From assembly GCA_036509315.1 (NCBI GenBank), contig DATCFU010000171.1:1-15665 (forward strand): 15,665 nt of DNA, read 5' to 3'. A model generated the notes under the pieces. It saw only the letters and a list, made by a program, of their open reading frames with translations. It searched no databases and was not told where the DNA came from. This document shows, piece by piece, positions 7,573-15,665 of the stretch; position 1 is the stretch's first letter, and each line of letters begins with the position of its first letter. The translations under genes and the position numbers were made by a program. The stretch is from PALSA-607 sp036509315. Lineage in GTDB: Bacteria > Actinomycetota > Actinomycetes > Acidothermales > Acidothermaceae.

Positions 7573-7620
7573 TGGCGGTGCCTCTCTGTGGCGGTGCATG
7601 TCTCTGGCGGTGCCTAGGAT
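7573..7620 (+). repeat. Three 16-base tandem repeats in the polA promoter region
   Basis: The core tggcggtgc begins at 7573, 7589 and 7605, exactly 16 bases apart. The seven bases that follow vary (ctctctg, atgtctc, ctaggat). The third copy runs into the proposed -10 box, so the array covers about -54 to -7 relative to the start codon. The spacing is one and a half helical turns, so successive copies face opposite sides of the DNA. Whether they bind a protein is not known. Confidence 0.7.
7615..7620 (+). promoter_or_regulatory. Putative -10 box of a leaderless polA promoter
   Basis: TAGGAT matches the actinobacterial -10 pattern TAnnnT and is followed by exactly six bases before the GTG start. 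Transcription would therefore begin at the start codon itself, the geometry known for leaderless actinobacterial genes. No good -35 hexamer is seen 16-18 bases upstream, where the repeats lie. Confidence 0.5.
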
Positions 7621-7626
7621 CACAGG

Positions 7627-10374
7627 GTGCCCAACAGTTCCGTATCACCCGCCGAGCCCCCCGCAACTGATGTCGTCGCGATGAAGCCCGGTGACCGACC
7701 GCGTCTCCTGCTCATAGACGGGCACTCCGTCGCGTATAGGGCGTTCTTTGCTTTGCCTGTTGAGAATTTCTCGACGACGACTGGGCAGCCGACGAACGCC
7801 GTCTATGGATTCACGTCGATGTTGATCAACGTCTTGCGCGACGAGAAGCCCACTCATGTCGGCGTTGCCTTCGACATCTCACGGCAGAGTTTTCGTACCG
7901 AGACCTTCCCCGAGTACAAGGCGAATCGAACGTCAACGCCTGATGCGTTCAAGGGTCAGATCAGCTTGATCCAGGAAGTCCTCCAGGCGCTGGCGATTCC
8001 GGTCATCACCGCCGAGGGATTTGAGGCCGACGACGTGATCGCCACGTTGGCGACGCAGGCCGAGGCCGACGGTCTCGACGTCCTGATCTGCTCAGGTGAC
8101 CGCGACGTCTTCCAGCTTGTGAGCGAACAGGTCACCGTGCTGTACCCGCGCAAGGGCGTCTCCGACATGGCGCGCATGACGCCCGCGGCGGTCGAGGAGC
8201 GATACGGCTTGACGCCCGGGCAGTACGCAGACTTCGCCGCCCTGCGTGGCGATCCGAGCGACAACCTGCCGAACATTCCTGGCGTCGGGGAGAAGACCGC
8301 GGCGAAGTGGGTACGCGACTTTGGGTCGTTGACATCCCTCGTCGATCGGGTCGACGAAGTCCCTGGCAAAGCCGGCGGCCTGTTGCGCGACCACCTTTCC
8401 TCGGTCCTGCGCAACCGGCAGTTGACGGAGCTGATCCGCGACGTGCCGCTCCCGGTCGGCCCGCACGATCTGAACCTTGGCCAATGGGATCGCGAAGCAG
8501 TGCACCGCGTGTTCGACTCGCTGCAATTCCGCGTGCTGCGCGAACGGTTGTACGCAACGTTGTCCGCCCCAGAGCCCGAAGCCGATGCCGGATTTACTGT
8601 CGAGGGCGGCCAGCTTGGCGCCGACGAGGTTCCTGCGTGGCTTGCCGAGCACAGCGCGCCAGGAGTGCGTCTCGGAGTTTCCGTCGCTGGTAGCTGGGGG
8701 CGCGGCACAGGTGTCGTCACGGGCCTGGCGTTGGCCGCCCCTGATGGCACCGGCGCGTACGTCGATCCAACCCAGCTGACAGAGGCCGACGAACGCGCGC
8801 TGGCTACTTGGTTCGCCGATCCCGAACAGCCGAAGGCGTTGCATGACGCTAAAGGACCGATCCTCGCGCTGGCCGCCCACGGGTGGCCGCTGGCTGGCCT
8901 CAGCAGTGACACTGCGCTCGCTGCCTACCTCGCGTTGCCGGGTCAGCGGTCTTTCGATCTCGGCGATCTGGCGCTGCGCTACTTGCATCGCGAGCTGCGC
9001 GCTGACAGCTCCGGCGGTCCGGTCGAAGCGGCGCAGCTATCGCTGGACGGTCTCGACGAAGACGGCAACGCGGTCAACCAGATCGTGCGCGCCCGTGCCG
9101 TGCTCGACCTCGCAACCGCCCTCGATGGCGATCTCGGCGAGCGCGGTGCCGCGAGCTTGCTCACCGACGTAGAACTGCCACTCATCGGCGTCCTCGCCGG
9201 CCTTGAGCAGGTGGGCATCGCGACCGACCTTGACGTGCTTGCCGACCTGTCGAGCGAGCTCGGCGCCTCGGTCAAGGTCGCCGAGCAAGCAGCGTTCGCT
9301 GTGGTCGGGCGCGAGTTCAATCTCGGCTCTCCCAAGCAGTTGCAGCAGATTCTGTTCGACGAACTCGGCCTGCCGAAGACCAAACGCATCAAGACCGGGT
9401 ACACCACCGACGCCGACGCTCTGCAGAGTCTGTTGGTACAAACCGAACACCCGCTGCTCGAGCACTTGCTGCATCACCGTGACGTGTCGCGGTTGAAAAC
9501 CGTGGTCGATTCGCTGATCCCGATGATCGACGACCGCGGCAGGGTGCATACCACGTTCAACCAACTGGTGGCGGCCACCGGTCGGCTGTCGTCGACCGAC
9601 CCGAACCTGCAGAACATCCCGATCCGCACCGCCGAGGGTCGACGGATCCGGCAGGCCTTCGTGGTTGGTGCTGGGTTCGAGTCACTGATGACTGCCGACT
9701 ACAGCCAGATCGAGATGCGCATCATGGCCGACCTGTCAGGCGACGACGCGCTGGTCGAGGCGTTCAGCTCCGGCTTCGATTTCCATGCCACGACGGCCGC
9801 CAGCGTGTTCAGTGTGCCGCTCGAACAGGTCGACGGCGTGCTTCGCAACCGGGTGAAGGCCATGAACTACGGCCTTGCCTATGGCCTGTCGGCATATGGG
9901 TTGTCGCAACAGCTCGGCATCGGCGCCGACGAGGCGCGCGGTCTGATGGACGAGTACTTCCAGCGGTTCGGCGGGGTGCGCGATTACCTGAGCCGCGTCG
10001 TCGAGCGGGCTCGGCAGGACGGCTACACCGAGACGATTCTCGGTCGTCGGCGCTACCTGCCTGATCTCAACAGCGACAACAGGCAGCGACGCGAGATGGC
10101 CGAGCGCATGGCGCTGAACGCGCCCATCCAGGGGAGCGCCGCCGACATCATCAAGGTGGCGATGCTCAACGTCGAACGCGCGCTTCGCGCCGCCCAGTTG
10201 AAGTCACGGATGCTGTTGCAGGTTCATGACGAGCTGGTGTTCGAGATTGCAAACGGCGAAAGGGCGGACGTCGAGGAGCTGGTCCGACGTGAAATGGCGG
10301 GCGCCTATCCGCTTAAGGCGCCGCTCGATGTCTCGGTCGGGGTCGGTCTGAACTGGGACGCCGCGGGGCACTGA
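7627..10374 (+). CDS. polA: DNA polymerase I
   Basis: This 915-residue enzyme fills gaps and removes RNA primers in lagging-strand synthesis and repair. Residues 25-310 form the 5'-nuclease domain, with acidic metal ligands at D31, EADD 133-136, GDRD 157-160 and GDPSDNLPNIPGVGEKTA at 208-225. Residues about 325-510 are the 3'-5' exonuclease fold, but the proofreading acids are missing: LGVSVAG at 349-355 replaces the D-x-E motif. Residues 540-915 are the polymerase: motif A DYSQIEMRI at 691-699, O-helix RNRVKAMNYGLAYG at 740-753 and motif C VHDELVFE at 866-873. Tyr748 occupies the place of Phe762 of E. coli Pol I. GTG 7627 is preferred as a leaderless start; ATG 7681 would also keep the nuclease domain whole but lacks a ribosome binding site. 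Loss of proofreading is usual in actinobacterial Pol I. Confidence 0.97.
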   Translation: MPNSSVSPAEPPATDVVAMKPGDRPRLLLIDGHSVAYRAFFALPVENFSTTTGQPTNAVYGFTSMLINVLRDEKPTHVGVAFDISRQSFRTETFPEYKANRTSTPDAFKGQISLIQEVLQALAIPVITAEGFEADDVIATLATQAEADGLDVLICSGDRDVFQLVSEQVTVLYPRKGVSDMARMTPAAVEERYGLTPGQYADFAALRGDPSDNLPNIPGVGEKTAAKWVRDFGSLTSLVDRVDEVPGKAGGLLRDHLSSVLRNRQLTELIRDVPLPVGPHDLNLGQWDREAVHRVFDSLQFRVLRERLYATLSAPEPEADAGFTVEGGQLGADEVPAWLAEHSAPGVRLGVSVAGSWGRGTGVVTGLALAAPDGTGAYVDPTQLTEADERALATWFADPEQPKALHDAKGPILALAAHGWPLAGLSSDTALAAYLALPGQRSFDLGDLALRYLHRELRADSSGGPVEAAQLSLDGLDEDGNAVNQIVRARAVLDLATALDGDLGERGAASLLTDVELPLIGVLAGLEQVGIATDLDVLADLSSELGASVKVAEQAAFAVVGREFNLGSPKQLQQILFDELGLPKTKRIKTGYTTDADALQSLLVQTEHPLLEHLLHHRDVSRLKTVVDSLIPMIDDRGRVHTTFNQLVAATGRLSSTDPNLQNIPIRTAEGRRIRQAFVVGAGFESLMTADYSQIEMRIMADLSGDDALVEAFSSGFDFHATTAASVFSVPLEQVDGVLRNRVKAMNYGLAYGLSAYGLSQQLGIGADEARGLMDEYFQRFGGVRDYLSRVVERARQDGYTETILGRRRYLPDLNSDNRQRREMAERMALNAPIQGSAADIIKVAMLNVERALRAAQLKSRMLLQVHDELVFEIANGERADVEELVRREMAGAYPLKAPLDVSVGVGLNWDAAGH

Positions 10375-10427
10375 GGTGCACTTCTCATAACGGTTTCGTT
10401 GCTCTGCCTCTCCAGAGATCAGTCAGG

Positions 10428-10456
10428 TTGGTTCCCGATGGCGCCGCCGGTATCTT
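10428..10456 (+). promoter_or_regulatory. Putative housekeeping-type promoter for the lipoprotein gene
   Basis: TTGGTT at 10428-10433 and TATCTT at 10451-10456 are separated by 17 bases, a good sigma-70/HrdB-like arrangement. Transcription would start near 10463, leaving a leader of about 120 bases before the lipoprotein start at 10584. No obvious polA terminator is seen between 10375 and 10427, so some polA read-through may also contribute. Confidence 0.45.
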
Positions 10457-10583
10457 CTTTGCCGTCCACATCCCGGGGTGCTTCGGAGTCTGGATGTATC
10501 AAGCGGCGGGCCAACGTCTCTTCCCGAGTGGTCGTCCGCCGACCGGTAGCAGGTACTTGATCCATCTATCTGGGGAGACGCTC

Positions 10584-11228
10584 GTGAGCAGGACCACATC
10601 GTTCCAACGCCTGGGTACCGCCGGACTTGCTGCGCTCGCGATAGTCGGCCTTCTTGCCGGCTGCTCATCGAAGAAGACGGCGGCATCGACGACGGGATCA
10701 ACGCCACCCGCGGCCGCGGCCGCGACGAGTGCCGCTGGGCCGGCAGCTGCTTCGCCCACTGCGGCGCTACCGTCGCCGTCGAAGGTGGTCGCCACAGGAG
10801 GCGGCAAGTTCTGCCAGCAGGTTGCCGCCGAAGTTAACTCCAGCGTGGCCAAAGCGGCGGCAAGCGGAACAGGCATCGACTCGATCAAGGCAAGCGTGCA
10901 GGAGTACCAGAGCATCAAGGCCGGTGTGCTTTCGTCGGCGCCGGGCGCCATCAAAGGCGACCTAGTCACCTTGTTTGGCGCGCTCGACCAGTTCTACGGC
11001 GCGCTCGCGAAGGTCAACTACGACTTCACCAAGATTGACCCGAGCGTTGAGGCGCCGCTCGAGACGCCAGCCGTTCAGAAGGCGGAGCAGAACGTCGACG
11101 CCTACCTGAAGAACACCTGCGGCATCGACACCGGAGCCGGCGTCAACGCATCGGCGCAGGCCCAGGCGTCCGCAGCGGAAGCTTCGGCGCTGGCAGAACT
11201 GTCTGCATTGGCGGCCCCGTCCAGCTGA
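10584..11228 (+). CDS. Secreted lipoprotein of unknown function
   Basis: GTG 10584 is chosen as start because GGGGAG at 10572-10577 lies six bases upstream and because the protein then opens with a proper lipoprotein signal: a short charged start, a hydrophobic core and the lipobox LLAGC with Cys27. The mature part (to residue 214) begins with an Ala/Ser/Thr/Pro-rich linker up to about residue 68, then a compact, probably helical domain bounded by two cysteines, C77 (KFCQQV) and C179 (KNTCGI), which could form a disulfide outside the cell. It ends in an Ala-rich helix. Small two-cysteine lipoproteins of this kind are common in actinobacteria, but I do not recognise a named family. A longer frame extends upstream without signal-like sequence and is rejected. 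Confidence 0.85.
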   Translation: MSRTTSFQRLGTAGLAALAIVGLLAGCSSKKTAASTTGSTPPAAAAATSAAGPAAASPTAALPSPSKVVATGGGKFCQQVAAEVNSSVAKAAASGTGIDSIKASVQEYQSIKAGVLSSAPGAIKGDLVTLFGALDQFYGALAKVNYDFTKIDPSVEAPLETPAVQKAEQNVDAYLKNTCGIDTGAGVNASAQAQASAAEASALAELSALAAPSS

Positions 11229-11282
11229 TCTGCCTCACCCCTGATCTGTTCAGCAGCTCAGCCATTCAGTAGTTCAGTGCGA

Positions 11283-11321
11283 CCCGGCGGCGGCCAGCTC
11301 CTTGGTTGGCTAGCCGCCGGG
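11283..11321. terminator. Bidirectional hairpin between convergent genes
   Basis: cccggcggc at 11283-11291 pairs perfectly with gccgccggg at 11313-11321. A further four pairs (11293-11296 with 11307-11310) follow inside, after a small internal loop. It lies 55 bases after the lipoprotein stop, and the stop codon of the minus-strand methyltransferase (11310-11312) is inside the structure. It can therefore serve both converging transcripts. No clear T-run is present on either side. Confidence 0.65.
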
Positions 11322-12113
11322 CTTGTCACAGACGAAGATCGCGGTGCCGGGAACGAGCCGGCCGCGCAGCGGCGACCAGCCCCCCCATGTGCGCAGGTTT
11401 GTGTCCGGCCACGCAGGCTCGACAAGATCGGTGAGTTCGAAACCGGCGCTGACGATGTCGCGAACGCGATCGCCCAGAGTTCTGTGGTGCTCGACGTAGG
11501 TCGCCCGCCCATCGGCGTCCGCTTCGACATACGGCGTGCGGTCGAAGTACGACGAACTGACCGTGAGACCGCCAGGCCCCGGGTCGTCAGGCATTGCCCA
11601 GCGGATCGGGTGGGTCACCGAGAAGACGAAACGGCCGCCCGGACGAAGCACCCGGAACACCTCGCGCAGCACGTCGACGGAGCTGGCCACGAAGGGGAGC
11701 GCGCCGTAGGCGCTGCAGGCGAGGTCGACGGTGGAATCCGCAAGGGGGACCGCGCACGCGTCAGCCTGAATGAGCCGGACGCCGAAGTGCGGGGTCGCGT
11801 GCGTCAGTTGGCCCATCGACAAGTCGATCGCGATCGCCAGCGCGCCCTGGGCGGCTAACCACCGGGAGCATTGGGCTGCACCGCAGCCGACCTCGAGGAC
11901 CCGGCGGCCGGGCAGGTCAGCGACCGGAGTGAGCAGATGGGCGTCGGCCTCGTCCAAGCCTTCAGGGCCCCAGATGAACCGGGCCGCGTCGCGCCCGCCG
12001 AGGAACTCTCCGTGCTCGGACTGGTAGTCGTCGGCGGCCGCATCCCACCAGCGCCGGTTGGCCTGCACCGTCTCGTTGGCGCCCACCACTCGCCGTCCGA
12101 CCTCGGAGGTCAA
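11310..12113 (-). CDS. Class I SAM-dependent methyltransferase
   Basis: The protein (267 residues from TTG 12113) has the Rossmann-type methyltransferase core. Numbering from the longest possible frame (GTG 12179), motif I is VLEVGCGAAQ at 94-103 for SAM binding, the acidic residue D119 follows in AIDLS, ADSTVDLACSAYGALPFV at 147-164 is the post-II/IV region, and LRPGGRFVFSVTHP at 178-191 is motif VI. The substrate is unknown. TTG 12113 is preferred because GGGAGAGGGG sits just upstream at 12119-12128. GTG 12179 would add 22 residues without a ribosome binding site, and GTG 12089 is another option just before the conserved ANETVQANRRWWDAAADDY. The gene is divergent from rpsA, and its stop lies inside a hairpin shared with the convergent lipoprotein gene. 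Confidence 0.87.
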   Translation of the reverse strand: MTSEVGRRVVGANETVQANRRWWDAAADDYQSEHGEFLGGRDAARFIWGPEGLDEADAHLLTPVADLPGRRVLEVGCGAAQCSRWLAAQGALAIAIDLSMGQLTHATPHFGVRLIQADACAVPLADSTVDLACSAYGALPFVASSVDVLREVFRVLRPGGRFVFSVTHPIRWAMPDDPGPGGLTVSSSYFDRTPYVEADADGRATYVEHHRTLGDRVRDIVSAGFELTDLVEPAWPDTNLRTWGGWSPLRGRLVPGTAIFVCDKPGG

Positions 12114-12183
12114 AGCCGCCCCTCTCCCATGATCATCGGGTCGAATCTGGGCGCGAGTGGGCCAGATTGACCGGTTCACAGAG

Positions 12184-12200
12184 TGCCACGTAAAGTGGCA
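12184..12200. promoter_or_regulatory. Inverted repeat between the methyltransferase and rpsA genes, possible operator
   Basis: TGCCAC and GTGGCA form a perfect six-base inverted repeat around gtaaa, in the divergent spacer just outside the longest methyltransferase frame and about 174 bases before the rpsA start. Half-site size and 11-base centre spacing suit a dimeric repressor or activator, but I cannot match it to a known regulator. It could also form a small hairpin in RNA. Confidence 0.4.
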
Positions 12201-12373
12201 AGTGCGCGTGGGCCTGCGTGTACCTCGGTATGGAGCAGGTTCGCGATCGCCACGGTCGACTTCGGTAACCCCTCCCGCGCTTAACAGACGCAGTGTGGCC
12301 GCCGTTCGCGGCTGAGACGACGGGCCCGTGCGCGCCTGCCAACCTGTTGTCCGCGACCGGAGTCCACCCCCTT

Positions 12374-13945
<1,572 letters not shown>

Positions 13946-13998
13946 TCGCCAGCTGACTGACGGCGGGCCTCAGCAGTTTGGGCCAGTCCATTCGAAAT

Positions 13999-14033
13999 CG
14001 GCGGGCCTCGCTTCGGCGGGGTCCGCCGTTTTT
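13999..14033 (+). terminator. Intrinsic terminator of rpsA
   Basis: A 13-pair stem (13999-14011 with 14016-14028, including two G-T wobbles) is capped by a C(TTCG)G tetraloop and followed directly by five T residues (14029-14033). This is a textbook intrinsic terminator, unusually clear for a high-GC genome. It lies 54 bases after the rpsA stop and 17 bases before the next gene's -10 box. Confidence 0.93.
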
Positions 14034-14049
14034 GGAGCCTCGCAAGGAT

Positions 14050-14055
14050 TAGCCT
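14050..14055 (+). promoter_or_regulatory. Putative -10 box of a leaderless lipoprotein gene
   Basis: TAGCCT fits TAnnnT and is followed by six bases before ATG 14062, the same geometry as at polA. There is no Shine-Dalgarno sequence before the ATG, which supports a leaderless transcript. A promoter is expected here because a strong terminator lies just upstream. Confidence 0.5.
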
Positions 14056-14061
14056 GCCGCC

Positions 14062-14826
14062 ATGGGAGTCCGGAGCTGGCGCGCTGCGGCTAGTCTCGCC
14101 GGTCTGGCGGTCGCGGTCGGTGCCACCGGGTGCACCTCCAAGGCGAAACCGATTATCCCGGCCCCGGTAGTCAGCCAGACCAGCAGCAGTGCGGCACCCA
14201 CGCTTGCGCCGACGCCGACCGTCGCCGCGGCGAGCACGTCCGCTTCGGTCAGCGCCTCGCCGTCCGGCCCGGTCCTGCCAGCCGGCTGTTCGCAGCTGCT
14301 GCCTCTGGGCACGCTCGAGAGCATTCTGGGCTTCGGGATCCTCGGGCAGGTCAACTACCTGAAAGCCGCGCCAGTGCCGCAATCAGGCCGTACTGGTCGA
14401 GTGACGTGCACTTACGGGACGGCGCCAGGCGCTCCGATCGTGGCACCCACCGGCACGCCTTCGGCGTCTGGCGCGAAGCCGACTGCTAGCCCTACCCCGG
14501 TGCCGCTCGTGCAGGTCTCGTACATCACCTATATCGACGCGTCGACGGCCGCCGGACGAGTACAGACGACCATCGAGGCTGACGGGACGACCGCGGCGGT
14601 GTCGAACGTGAGCGTCAGCGGGAAAGCTGCGTTCGTCCTCATCGGTCCGACATCGAGCGAGCTGGTCATGAGCGACCTCGCCAGGACCATCGTCGTCGAG
14701 CTCTCGCCGACCTTGGTGACGTCCGACAAGGCGCCGGCCGCGCTCGAGGCGATTGCTGCAGTGATGCTGCGGTTCGGTGCGGCTCCCTCCGGGTCGGCGT
14801 CGCCGTCGGCGGGCGGGTCTGCGTGA
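14062..14826 (+). CDS. Putative lipoprotein of unknown function
   Basis: The 254-residue product starts with a charged, then hydrophobic stretch ending in ATGC with Cys24. This is an acceptable but imperfect lipobox, because position -3 is Ala where Leu is usual. A Ser/Thr/Pro/Ala linker runs to about residue 70. The folded part has two cysteines, C76 (PAGCSQLL) and C116 (VTCTYG), with a Pro/Ser/Thr-rich insertion at about 122-148 splitting it. The C-terminus is again Ser/Gly-rich. The pattern of a Cys near the domain start and a C-x-Y motif after it resembles small secreted actinobacterial lipoproteins, but I cannot name the family. The gene sits between the rpsA terminator and coaE, seven bases from the latter, so it is co-transcribed with coaE. 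Confidence 0.82.
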   Translation: MGVRSWRAAASLAGLAVAVGATGCTSKAKPIIPAPVVSQTSSSAAPTLAPTPTVAAASTSASVSASPSGPVLPAGCSQLLPLGTLESILGFGILGQVNYLKAAPVPQSGRTGRVTCTYGTAPGAPIVAPTGTPSASGAKPTASPTPVPLVQVSYITYIDASTAAGRVQTTIEADGTTAAVSNVSVSGKAAFVLIGPTSSELVMSDLARTIVVELSPTLVTSDKAPAALEAIAAVMLRFGAAPSGSASPSAGGSA

Positions 14827-14833
14827 GCAGGCA

Positions 14834-15442
14834 GTGCCGGCACTAACGGTCGGCCTGACCGGTGGGCTCGGTTCGGGCAAGAGTGCGGTCCTCGACGAGC
14901 TGGTTGCTCTGGGCGCCGTCGGCATCGATGCCGACATGGTCGCCCGCGACGTCGTGCTGCCGGGGACGCCCGGGTTCGATGCGGTGGTGGCAGCGTTCGG
15001 TCCGAGCGTGGTCGCGAACGATGGCGGGCTTGATCGGCGGCGTCTCGCCACCATCGTGTTCGCAGACGCCGGTGAACGCGCCCGTCTTGAGGCGATCACC
15101 CACCCGCTGGTCCGAGCTGAAACCCGGCGCAGGATCGCTGCGGCGGCACCTGACGCGATCGTCGTGAACGCTGTACCGCTGCTCGTCGAGACGGGCATAG
15201 CGGCGGAGTTCGACGTCGTCGTGGTGGTGCAGGCGTCGCTCGCCGCACGGCTGGATCGGGTGCTTTCGTCTCGTGGAATGTCGGACGGCGATGCGCGCGC
15301 CCGTATCGCCGTGCAGGCCTCGGACGAGCAGCGCGCCGCGATCGCCTGGTGGATCATCGACAACGACGGAACGCTGGCCGACTTGCGGGCCGAGGTCGCG
15401 CGGCTCTGGGCAGCGCTGCTCGCGCGTCGTGGCGATGAATAG
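14834..15442 (+). CDS. coaE: Dephospho-CoA kinase
   Basis: This 202-residue enzyme catalyses the last step of coenzyme A synthesis, phosphorylating the 3'-hydroxyl of dephospho-CoA with ATP. GTG 14834 is chosen because the next residues PALTVGLTGGLGSGKS give the usual N-terminal strand and P-loop (Walker A at 10-17). An in-frame start further upstream would add an Arg-rich run and overlap the preceding gene. Other family features are IDAD at 31-34, ITHPLVR at 88-94, NAVPLLVETG at 112-121, the lid region SSRGMSDGDA at 145-154 with QASDEQR at 161-167, and IIDNDGTLADL at 174-184. Length is that of single-domain CoaE; the extra C-terminal domain of mycobacterial CoaE is absent. Linkage to rpsA is common in actinobacteria. 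Confidence 0.95.
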   Translation: MPALTVGLTGGLGSGKSAVLDELVALGAVGIDADMVARDVVLPGTPGFDAVVAAFGPSVVANDGGLDRRRLATIVFADAGERARLEAITHPLVRAETRRRIAAAAPDAIVVNAVPLLVETGIAAEFDVVVVVQASLAARLDRVLSSRGMSDGDARARIAVQASDEQRAAIAWWIIDNDGTLADLRAEVARLWAALLARRGDE

Positions 15443-15454
15443 GGGCGGAATTAC

Positions 15455-15486
15455 GTGACCCCCCGAGCCGAAGCCCAGGGGGTCAC
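15455..15486 (+). terminator. Hairpin terminator after coaE
   Basis: gtgaccccc at 15455-15463 pairs perfectly with gggggtcac at 15478-15486 around a 14-base loop, starting 12 bases after the coaE stop. No T-run follows. It probably ends the lipoprotein-coaE transcript. Confidence 0.75.
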
Positions 15487-15665
15487 ATTGCAAGTGGCTC
15501 CCCGCCCGTCACCGCCGACCGAAGCCAGCTGCGACACTTTCCCAGTTGCCCGGGAGCGGCGGATCACTTCTTGCGAGACGAAACGCTAGGGGAGAAACCC
15601 CTTACTGGGAAGCGAATTTCGCGAGAAACTTTGGCCACTGTGGCACCAGCGATCACAGTCCGTCA
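15487..15665. other. Non-coding end of window with several small palindromes
   Basis: No gene is recognisable here. Small palindromes follow one another: aggggagaaacccct at 15588-15602 (five pairs, five-base loop), gcgaatttcgc at 15612-15622, and gccactgtggc at 15634-15644. This may be the regulatory or leader region of a gene that starts beyond the window. Confidence 0.4.

Noticed and set aside
6610..7623. 337-codon open frame on the minus strand across the spacer and the acetyltransferase gene
   Set aside because: Most of it is antisense to the GNAT gene, whose motifs and ribosome binding site are clear. The part in the spacer shows no recognisable sequence.
15487..15665. Possible c-di-AMP (ydaO-type) riboswitch
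   Set aside because: A few short stretches recall the consensus, but the conserved segments are not all present in order, and I cannot see the downstream gene. A covariance-model search would decide.

Overview
The window comes from a high-GC actinobacterium. GTG and TTG starts are common. Ribosomal protein S1 has four S1 domains and the N-terminal sequence typical of actinobacteria. The DNA polymerase I has lost its proofreading residues, and polA, rpsA and coaE occur in the same order as in Mycobacterium and Streptomyces. CoaE is a single domain, unlike the longer two-domain mycobacterial form, so a non-mycobacterial actinomycete is more likely. The genus cannot be fixed from the sequence.

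Left part (1-6390): a branched-chain amino acid (or other amide/amino acid) ABC importer of the Liv/HAAT family. The tail of the substrate-binding protein (livK) is followed by a strong hairpin. Then come livH, livM, livG and livF, which overlap or almost touch and look translationally coupled. LivM is about twice the usual length because of a roughly 430-residue membrane-embedded N-terminal extension that contains an internal duplication. An EamA/DMT-type exporter gene follows livF after 42 bases and probably belongs to the same transcript, which ends at a nested hairpin.

Middle part (6390-11320): a spacer of about 500 bases without a convincing gene, a GNAT acetyltransferase gene, then polA. 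polA appears to be read from a leaderless GTG start. Three 16-base tandem repeats lie immediately upstream of that start. A secreted lipoprotein of unknown function with its own promoter follows, ending at a hairpin shared with the convergent methyltransferase gene.

Right part (11310-15665): a minus-strand SAM-dependent methyltransferase divergent from rpsA, with an inverted repeat between the two. rpsA ends at a textbook terminator with a UUCG tetraloop. A second lipoprotein gene, probably also leaderless, is tightly linked to coaE (dephospho-CoA kinase), whose terminator is followed by about 180 bases of non-coding DNA rich in small palindromes.

Most of the window is housekeeping or common transport genes. 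I found no clear new multi-gene system. The least expected signals are the duplicated membrane extension of LivM, the tandem repeats at the polA promoter, the structured spacer at 6306-6888 and the operator-like repeat in front of rpsA.
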